From Gammaproteobacteria bacterium (GTDB lineage Bacteria; Pseudomonadota; Gammaproteobacteria; Granulosicoccales; Granulosicoccaceae), in contig JAHQVR010000015.1 of the NCBI GenBank assembly GCA_019634245.1, positions 1-11,159 on the forward strand: 11,159 bases of DNA. The letters are read 5' to 3'. Both the position numbers and the translations under genes were made by a program. Below are positions 6,131 through 11,159 of the stretch, in pieces. The stretch's first letter is position 1; each line of letters starts with the position of its first letter. The notes under the pieces are model-generated. The model was not told the origin of the DNA and searched no databases. It saw only the letters and a list, made by a program, of their open reading frames with translations.

Positions 6131-8293
6131 ATGAATGAAGTTGACCGTACACCTGTTTTTATTGGTTTGTTCGGTGATTTTGAGTTATTCGTAAACGGGC
6201 AACGGATTGAAACACTGCGTTCTGCCAAAGGTCAGGCACTACTCTCCATTTTAGCGCTCAGCTTCGGACGATCGGTTCAGCGTGACAAACTTTGTGCGCT
6301 CTTGTGGCCCGACTCTACACCGGAGTCGGGCCGCACAAATCTTCGGCAAACGCTGACTAAAATTAGAAAGTCATTCGGTTCAAATGAAACAGCCCTTCTG
6401 ACTGAGGGTAGGGAAGTCTCATTGTGTGCCCAGCAGGTATCGGTAGATACTAACGAGTTCGAAAAACTGTTTCCCAGTGAGGAAATTCCTTCTTTAGAAG
6501 CTGCAAATAGTTTATACCGAGGTGAGTTAATGGAATCACTTCCATTGGAGGACTCGCCATTATTCGAAAATATCCACAATGCACGACGCCGTTTTCAGGA
6601 ACTGGAGATAGAGGTACTGCATCGACTAATTGCACACTACGCGCAGAAAGGCACATGCACTGCTCTGCAAACCACCGCTGAAAAACTCCTTCGTATCGAC
6701 CCTACTGATGAAGTAGCGCATCGTGGGCTGATGGTTTTTTACTCGAAGGAGGGGCGAAACAATGCTGCGCTCAGGCAGTTTCGATCGCTTGAAAAGCTCC
6801 TGAAAGAGCAACTGGGAGCATCACCTTCCACTGAGTCAAGGGAATTATATCGAGCCATTAAACAAACGGATAACGTCGCGGCTATTGATTCTGAAACTCC
6901 CGTAATGGAAATGGAGAACAAAGAAGAAGTCAATTCCGATCCGTATTTGCAAAGTGACAGCCGATTTACAATTACCTATACCTGGCTGGGTGTATGTATT
7001 TCACTTCTTGTGTTCGGCACATTGATAGTGAAAAATCTCTCAACCAGTTCTGTCGAAAAAGCCGCACCATCTGTGATGGTCTCTACGGTTCCAGTAAATG
7101 AATCGAGAGCAAAGCACTCTATCGCGGTTTTACCTTTTAAGAATCTGTCGGCTGATCCGGAACAACGGTATTTTAGCGATGGCTTAAGTGAGGATCTGAT
7201 CACTGATCTGTCGCGCATCGGTAACCTCAATGTTGTTGCACGTGCTTCAAGTTTTTTATACCAGAGTGAGGACATGCCATTAGATCAAATTGCGAGGGAG
7301 CTGGGTGTACAGCACTTGTTACTGGGTAGTGTTCGCAAGCAGGGTAATCAGCTGCGTATTAATGTGCAGCTTGTCGATGCAAGCAACGGAGTGAACTTGT
7401 GGTCGAATCGCTATGATCGCGATTTTGCCGATGTATTTGTGGTCCAGGACGAGATAGCGCGGATAGTAGTCGGCGAACTTGCCGTGAGCCTTACTGATGC
7501 AGAACAGGCACGATTCGATTCCCGACCAGCAATCGATCCTGATGCCTACGATTTACTATTGCAGGCACTAGGTCCGTTGCGGCATCTCACCAGGGAGTCG
7601 ACTCTCGAAGCCAGGCTTCTATTACAACGCGCGATAGATTTAGATCCTAATTATGCGCGCGCGCACGCCAATCTGGCTCTAACGCGAAGCCAAGATCTTA
7701 TTTTCCACTTTACTGATGATCCTGAAACAGCATTACGGCTGGGATTTGAGTCAATCAATCAAGCCGTGGCACTGGATAAGGATCTGCCACAAGTTCAGTT
7801 TGCCCTGGCTGGTCTTCATCTGTCCGCTAATGATCATCAGGCGGCAATTCGTGCTGCCAGGCACGCCATTCGATCTGATCCGAACTATGCCGACGGCCAC
7901 GGCACCTTGGCGCAGATGTTAATGTTTGTAGGAAAGCTCGATGAGGCAATGGAGTCCATCAATGAAGCCAAACGCATCAACCCCGGCTTTACCTTTACCT
8001 ACCTGTGGGTAGAAGGACAAATCCACTTTCTCAGGCAAGACTTTCAAGCTGCCAGTCGAGTATTCAACAACATTAACTCTCGCAACCCCTCTTTCGTGTC
8101 TGGGCGGCTGTTACTGCTTTCCGCACTTGGCCATTTGCAGGACCACCAGGCGGCCGAATGGGAGATAGCGGAACTGCTCACGATGACAGCAGATTATCGT
8201 ATCAGTGCTGATACTTTTTATACACGATACCTCCATACGGAGCATCAGAATTTGTACATCAACGGTTTAAAACTCGCTGGCTTGCCACAATAG
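6131..8293 (+). CDS. BTAD/SARP-like winged-helix regulator with membrane helix, TolB-like and TPR domains
   Basis: The 720-residue protein has five parts. Residues about 9-100 are an OmpR/SARP-type winged helix (FIGLFGDFELFVNG, then SVQRDKLCALLWPD and a NLRQTLTKIRK recognition helix). Residues about 105-245 are a bacterial transcriptional activation domain (BTAD), ending in ALRQFRSLEKLLKEQLGASP. Residues about 284-303 form one hydrophobic membrane helix. Residues about 329-445 match the TolB N-terminal/FlgO-like fold (SIAVLPFKNLSADPEQRYFS, LLLGSVRKQG, LWSNRYDRDF). Residues about 470-700 are TPR-like helices (AIDLDPNYARAHANLAL, AIRSDPNYADGH). The order suggests a DNA-binding cytoplasmic half and a sensing, probably periplasmic half, as in CadC-type membrane-bound one-component regulators. 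The target and signal are unknown. No strong Shine-Dalgarno precedes the ATG at 6131, but the winged helix begins only nine residues later, so this start fits. The next gene also encodes a TPR-like protein and could be a target (inference). Confidence 0.85.
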   Translation: MNEVDRTPVFIGLFGDFELFVNGQRIETLRSAKGQALLSILALSFGRSVQRDKLCALLWPDSTPESGRTNLRQTLTKIRKSFGSNETALLTEGREVSLCAQQVSVDTNEFEKLFPSEEIPSLEAANSLYRGELMESLPLEDSPLFENIHNARRRFQELEIEVLHRLIAHYAQKGTCTALQTTAEKLLRIDPTDEVAHRGLMVFYSKEGRNNAALRQFRSLEKLLKEQLGASPSTESRELYRAIKQTDNVAAIDSETPVMEMENKEEVNSDPYLQSDSRFTITYTWLGVCISLLVFGTLIVKNLSTSSVEKAAPSVMVSTVPVNESRAKHSIAVLPFKNLSADPEQRYFSDGLSEDLITDLSRIGNLNVVARASSFLYQSEDMPLDQIARELGVQHLLLGSVRKQGNQLRINVQLVDASNGVNLWSNRYDRDFADVFVVQDEIARIVVGELAVSLTDAEQARFDSRPAIDPDAYDLLLQALGPLRHLTRESTLEARLLLQRAIDLDPNYARAHANLALTRSQDLIFHFTDDPETALRLGFESINQAVALDKDLPQVQFALAGLHLSANDHQAAIRAARHAIRSDPNYADGHGTLAQMLMFVGKLDEAMESINEAKRINPGFTFTYLWVEGQIHFLRQDFQAASRVFNNINSRNPSFVSGRLLLLSALGHLQDHQAAEWEIAELLTMTADYRISADTFYTRYLHTEHQNLYINGLKLAGLPQ
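6306..6332 (+). repeat. Perfect 10-bp inverted repeat inside the regulator coding sequence
   Basis: GGCCCGACTC (6306-6315) and GAGTCGGGCC (6323-6332) pair perfectly around TACACCG. In RNA the stem extends outward by a U-G, a G-C and a U-A pair, to about 13 pairs. It is GC-rich and lies about 175 bases into the coding region, within the codons for WPDSTPESGRTN. No T-tract follows, so it is not an ordinary terminator. Confidence 0.6.
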
Positions 8294-8446
8294 GCCCGTG
8301 AATCCACCCGTTTTTCAATTTTCACGCCTGTACTTCCGCTTTTCTCCCGCTTAATTCACGCTCCGGCACTAGTCTGTCGCCGCCAACCCAGTAATACGGT
8401 CGATGGCATCGCGTAGAACTACACCTATTAATATTGGAGACAAGAA
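8294..8446. other. Intergenic gap between the BTAD regulator and the TPR-like gene
   Basis: This 153-base gap has no coding frame. A weak stem (CGTGAA near 8298 with TTCACG near 8322) has a 17-base loop and is not a convincing terminator. GGAGA at 8436-8440 is a good ribosome binding site for the next ATG. Confidence 0.3.
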
Positions 8447-9133
8447 ATGAAGTCGAGGGACAGAAAACGGTGGCTGGTAATAGGGGTGTCAGTTTGCACA
8501 CTGATCGCCGTGAGGACCAATTCGCTCGCGGCCCGCATGCTCATTGTGGCACTTTCACTTGGACACTCGGGGGGCTTGGTCAACGCCGGTGAGCAGCAGA
8601 GCGGCGTCAATTTTCCCACCTCGTGCTCGGATGACGCGCAAACTATATTCGAAGAGGGGCTCAATTTGCTTCACCATATGATGTACAACCAGGCGGACCG
8701 AACTTTTAACGAAGGAATCAACAACTGGCCTGAGTGCGCTATGTTGCACTGGGGTGTAGCCATGAGCAAATTCCAGCCAGTGCGCCCTGGCGTGCCATCA
8801 GAGGATGCGATTTCAGCGGGTAGAAAAGCGGTCAGTTCAATGAATTCGATTGACAATGTCTCGGCATTAGAGCGTTCGTTTGCAAACACCGTATCGGCGT
8901 TTTACAAAACGGAGAATGTGGGCTACCGAGACCGAATCGCGGCTTGGGCATCGGCACAGGAAACAGCCTATAACCAATTTAAAGATGACGTCGATACGAC
9001 CGCTTTTTACGCACTTTCTCTACTAGCCACAGCACCTCGGGGTGATAGTACATTTGGTCAACAGAGAAAAGCTGGCCGCATATTAGAGACTCTTAATAAA
9101 ACAACTACTTTTCATCCGGGTGTGTATCACTAA
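8447..9133 (+). CDS. N-terminal fragment of the interrupted TPR-like protein
   Basis: This is the 228-residue product expected if the internal TAA is real. It has a good ribosome binding site (GGAGA, 6 bases before ATG 8447), an N-terminal export or anchor segment, and the first TPR-like helices (NLLHHMMYNQADRTFNEGI, then CAMLHWGVAMSKF). It ends inside the His-rich motif, so it would lack that conserved core. Confidence 0.6.
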   Translation: MKSRDRKRWLVIGVSVCTLIAVRTNSLAARMLIVALSLGHSGGLVNAGEQQSGVNFPTSCSDDAQTIFEEGLNLLHHMMYNQADRTFNEGINNWPECAMLHWGVAMSKFQPVRPGVPSEDAISAGRKAVSSMNSIDNVSALERSFANTVSAFYKTENVGYRDRIAAWASAQETAYNQFKDDVDTTAFYALSLLATAPRGDSTFGQQRKAGRILETLNKTTTFHPGVYH

Positions 9134-9232
9134 GCGATTCACGCATACGACAATCCCAAACTCTACCAACAAGGTCTGCCATTCGCAGAACAATATGGTG
9201 AAATTGCACCCGATGTTCCACATGCTCTCCAC

Positions 9233-9994
9233 ATGCCCTCGCATATTTTTGTTCGAGCGGGACGTTGGGATGATGTCATTCAGTGGAATGAACGATCAGC
9301 AAAAGCAGCTTTGGCCCAGCCACTCGGAGATCTGGTGTCAAGTGACTATGCACATGCGATGGACTATCTCATCTACGCACATTTGCAAAAAGGTGAATTT
9401 CAGATTGCTGAAAATTTACTGACGAAATTTATTGACATGAAGAATCAGCGTAGCAATTTCGGTTCAGCCTATGCCCTGGCAGCATCACCGATGCGTGTGC
9501 TGCTGGAACAAGGGCGTTGGGAAGATGCCGCTCGATTATCACCAGTGATGCACGATTCTATTTCCTGGGAAAAATTTCCACAGTGCGTAGCTATGCTGTG
9601 GTTTGGAAAAGGGATTGGCGCTACACGAACAGGCAACGAAGACCTGGCTAAAAGTGCGTTGGAAAAAATGCAGGAAATACGTTCCTCGCTGGAAGAGATG
9701 AAACAGCCATATTGGCTGGAATTACTAGACGCACAAATGTTAAGTGTAGAAGCATGGATGGAGCTCAATCGAGGAAACACCGAGAAAGCTATCAAGATGC
9801 AGTCGAGGGCGGCAGATATAGAAGATGCAGCTGGTAAATCACCGGTTACACCAGGACACATTCTTCCTCAGCGTGAACTGTTGGGTGATATGTTCGCACA
9901 GCTTGGGCAAATACCGCAGGCGAATGCAGCATACAAATCAACCCTAAAATATTCGCCAAATCGTAGACGTAGTGTTCTGGCAGCTAGGCAATAA
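9233..9994 (+). CDS. C-terminal fragment of the interrupted TPR-like protein
   Basis: This 253-residue frame could restart at ATG 9233 (MPSHIFVRAGRWDD), but no Shine-Dalgarno precedes it and the codon lies inside a conserved motif. Independent translation is therefore doubtful. The frame is the same as that of the upstream fragment, and coding continues without a break from 9134. It carries TPR-like helix pairs to its end, for example LLGDMFAQLGQIPQANAAYK. Without the signal peptide a product would stay in the cytoplasm. Confidence 0.5.
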   Translation: MPSHIFVRAGRWDDVIQWNERSAKAALAQPLGDLVSSDYAHAMDYLIYAHLQKGEFQIAENLLTKFIDMKNQRSNFGSAYALAASPMRVLLEQGRWEDAARLSPVMHDSISWEKFPQCVAMLWFGKGIGATRTGNEDLAKSALEKMQEIRSSLEEMKQPYWLELLDAQMLSVEAWMELNRGNTEKAIKMQSRAADIEDAAGKSPVTPGHILPQRELLGDMFAQLGQIPQANAAYKSTLKYSPNRRRSVLAARQ

Positions 9995-10044
9995 CTAGTG
10001 TGGCTACTGGAAACAGTGCATCGATCCATTCTCTAAGGGTCAGT

Positions 10045-10074
10045 TTTACCCAAATATAGTGTTTCTCGGATAAT
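10045..10074 (+). promoter_or_regulatory. Candidate promoter of the Lcl-domain gene
   Basis: TTTACC (10045-10050) and GATAAT (10069-10074) are 18 bases apart, 26 bases upstream of the ATG at 10100. The -10 box matches five of six consensus bases and the -35 box four of six. Confidence 0.4.
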
Positions 10075-10099
10075 AATCTAAGATAAAAGGAGTTCGGAC

Positions 10100-10717
10100 A
10101 TGGCAGTAAAACTAAACACTGGGTTGTTGTTAAAAAATCGTGTCAGATCAGTGCGGAGGTTCGTGTGGCTGATTGGATTATGCGCAGTGACACCAGCTTA
10201 TTCAGATATCGGAAACACTGGGCCCGGCGGGGGTATCATATTTTATGAAACCGAGGATGGTTTGCACGGGCTCGAAGCCGCGCCCAGCGATCTGGACGGA
10301 AAGTTCCCATGGGGTTGTATTGGAGTAAATCTGGCGGATGTTGATGATGTTTCTTTCGATTCCACTGATAGCCAATCGGGTGAGTATAATACACCCATAA
10401 TAGCAGAAGCATGTGGGCCCGACTCAGCTGCTGGTGCTGCTAATGACTTTAGCTTTGCCGGAGTGGATGACTGGTTTTTACCCAACAAAGCTGAGCTGGA
10501 TTTGATGTGGCGTGCGATCGGCAGTGGCTGCACTTTCAGTAGCGAGGCTAAGGCTGTGTCAGGGTGTATTGATGTTGCCCAGTTATCCGGGGGCTGGTAC
10601 TGGTGCTCATCGGAGTCCAACAGCGAGAAAGTGTGGAACCAGGAAATGCGAGGGGGCGGTGTTGACCGAAGTGCACGCAATATAAAACTCCGGGTTCGGC
10701 CAATACGAGCGTTTTAA
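10100..10717 (+). CDS. Secreted Lcl/DUF1566-domain protein
   Basis: This 205-residue protein has a basic N-terminus and a hydrophobic segment ending in a likely signal peptidase site (V-T-P-A-Y-S, then DIGNTG), so it is probably exported. The mature part is one Lcl (DUF1566) domain: GPGGGIIFYETEDGLHGLEAAP at its start, WGC and NT motifs in the middle, DDWFLPNKAELDLMW, GGWYWCSSESNS, and RVRPIRAF at the extreme C-terminus. The domain is named after the Legionella collagen-like adhesin, which binds surface polysaccharides. A surface or carbohydrate-binding role is therefore plausible but not shown. Five Cys in the mature part could form disulfides. AGGAG at 10087-10091 and a fair promoter upstream support the ATG at 10100. 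The gene probably forms its own transcript. Confidence 0.85.
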   Translation: MAVKLNTGLLLKNRVRSVRRFVWLIGLCAVTPAYSDIGNTGPGGGIIFYETEDGLHGLEAAPSDLDGKFPWGCIGVNLADVDDVSFDSTDSQSGEYNTPIIAEACGPDSAAGAANDFSFAGVDDWFLPNKAELDLMWRAIGSGCTFSSEAKAVSGCIDVAQLSGGWYWCSSESNSEKVWNQEMRGGGVDRSARNIKLRVRPIRAF

Positions 10718-10818
10718 CTGATTGATATTCTATTGGCGTTTGGTTCTGTTGAGAGCTATTTTATTAAGGATGAGCCTGGTGTTGTGCCTCCGCAGATCGG
10801 CGTAAAAGATTGACCGCC

Positions 10819-10854
10819 TTGATCAGCCACTTATGTTTTTTTACAGCTGATCAA
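10819..10854. terminator. Inverted repeat between convergent genes, possible bidirectional terminator
   Basis: TTGATCAGC (10819-10827) and GCTGATCAA (10846-10854) pair perfectly across an 18-base loop that contains a run of T. It sits between the convergent Lcl gene and CoA-transferase gene. The loop is long and no clean T-tract follows either arm, so intrinsic termination is uncertain. It could instead be a protein-binding site. Confidence 0.4.
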
Positions 10855-10878
10855 TCAACTGTTGACTGCGTAGCTCTT

Positions 10879-11159
10879 TTAAATAATTTTATTCTCCCGT
10901 AGCCGCTCAATCTCGGTCGATGTGTAGCCCAGAGCATCGAGTAACTCATGAGTTTGTGCGCCGCGCTCGGGTGGCGCTACACGCATGGCGCTGGGTGTTC
11001 GGTCGAGTACGACTGGTTGGCTGATGAGATCGAGCGAGCCCAGTCGTTCTGACTCGACAGATTGCGACATCTGCAGGTGCTGCACCTGCGGATCATTGAA
11101 CGTTTGTTCTATGTTGTTGATTTCGCCACAAGGTACGCCACTCTCGCTTAGTTTGTTTA
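10879..11159 (-). CDS. CaiB/BaiF-type (family III) CoA-transferase, C-terminal part (5' end outside window)
   Basis: The frame is open from the window edge to TAA at 10879-10881 and encodes the last 92 residues. It matches the C-terminus of CaiB/BaiF family III CoA-transferases: SGVPCGEINNIEQTFNDPQV, then a RLGSLDLISQPVVLDRTP strand region, APPERGAQTHELLDALGY, and a final helix ending in LRENKII. These enzymes move CoA between carboxylic acids, as in formyl-CoA:oxalate or carnitine CoA-transferases. The catalytic Asp lies in the N-terminal half outside the window, so substrate and activity cannot be judged. Full members are about 380-420 residues. An internal GTG at 11083-11085 lies within the conserved domain and is not the start. 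The gene is convergent with the Lcl gene. Confidence 0.88.
   Translation of the reverse strand, partial: NKLSESGVPCGEINNIEQTFNDPQVQHLQMSQSVESERLGSLDLISQPVVLDRTPSAMRVAPPERGAQTHELLDALGYTSTEIERLRENKII

Larger units (their letters stand above)
8447..9994 (+). pseudogene. Exported TPR-like protein interrupted by one in-frame TAA
   Basis: One uninterrupted frame runs from ATG 8447 to TAA 9992-9994 except for a single TAA at 9131-9133 (codon 229). The residues around it read FHPGVYH-stop-AIHAYDNP. Related TPR proteins of about 500-550 residues carry a HPGxxHYxIHAYD motif here, so the stop sits exactly where Tyr is expected and one base change (TAT or TAC to TAA) explains it. No frameshift is needed. 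The second conserved His-rich motif follows as PHALHMPSHIFVRAGRWDD. The N-terminus has a basic start and hydrophobic helices (residues about 9-45), consistent with export. Helix pairs such as NLLHHMMYNQADRTFNEGI and LLEQGRWEDAARL look TPR-like. The biochemical function of this family is not known to me. Otherwise the frame looks undamaged, so the lesion is recent, a sequencing error, or tolerated as two fragments. Confidence 0.75.

Noticed and set aside
8298..8327. Possible terminator after the BTAD regulator
   Set aside because: The stem has only six pairs, the loop is 17 bases and no T-tract follows.
9469..9861. 130-codon open frame on the - strand
   Set aside because: It lies antisense to the conserved TPR-like coding sequence and shows no recognisable domain.
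10243..10680. 145-codon open frame on the - strand
   Set aside because: It lies antisense to the Lcl/DUF1566 gene, whose domain motifs are clear. The Ser/Pro-rich composition is typical of a shadow frame.
1..11159. CRISPR arrays, complete insertion sequences, rRNA or tRNA genes
   Set aside because: No regularly spaced repeats, transposase domains or structural RNA signatures were seen on either strand.

Overview
The window looks like an accessory region of a Gram-negative proteobacterium, most likely a gammaproteobacterium. It has moderate base composition and includes IncP/Ti-type conjugation genes, a TRAP transporter, a MerR-controlled metal pump and a TolB/TPR-type regulator. This assignment is inferred from gene content; no rRNA, tRNA or housekeeping gene is present to fix the taxon.

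Region 1 (1-1558, + strand) is the end of a conjugative type IV secretion operon. It holds the C-terminal 125 residues of a TrbI/VirB10 protein. One base later comes an unusually long TrbH-like lipoprotein that carries an extra OmpA-like C-terminal domain. Region 2 (1559-2560) holds a decayed toxin-antitoxin locus. Its promoter and perfect 10-bp palindromic operator are intact. The RelE/HigB-type toxin has an in-frame stop and has lost about 25-30 codons near its end. The HigA/NadS-type antitoxin is out of frame with its natural ATG by one base in an A8 tract.

Region 3 (2561-5611) holds a TRAP transporter membrane pair (dctQ-dctM, - strand) with no adjacent substrate-binding gene. It is preceded on the same strand by a small cation diffusion facilitator (CDF-type) transporter, which is divergent from a MerR-family metal sensor. 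The gap between the last two contains a textbook MerR-type promoter: a 19-bp spacer with a dyad in it. It overlaps a forward TATAAT box that probably serves the regulator's own gene.

Region 4 (5612-8293) is a 519-bp gene-poor stretch followed by a 720-residue regulator built as SARP-like winged helix, BTAD, one membrane helix, TolB-N/FlgO-like domain and TPRs. Region 5 (8294-10717) holds an exported TPR-like protein broken by a single TAA inside a conserved His-rich motif, then a small secreted Lcl/DUF1566-domain protein. Region 6 (10718-11159) holds the C-terminal end of a CaiB/BaiF-type CoA-transferase on the - strand, with a terminator-like inverted repeat between it and the Lcl gene.

Overall this reads as the edge of an integrated conjugative or plasmid-derived segment next to metabolic and metal-resistance cargo. 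Several reading frames are decaying. I did not find a clearly new multi-gene system. The most unusual items are the TrbH-OmpA fusion placed after trbI, the multiply damaged toxin-antitoxin locus with a preserved operator, the BTAD-TM-TolB-TPR regulator, and the nonsense codon in the TPR protein.
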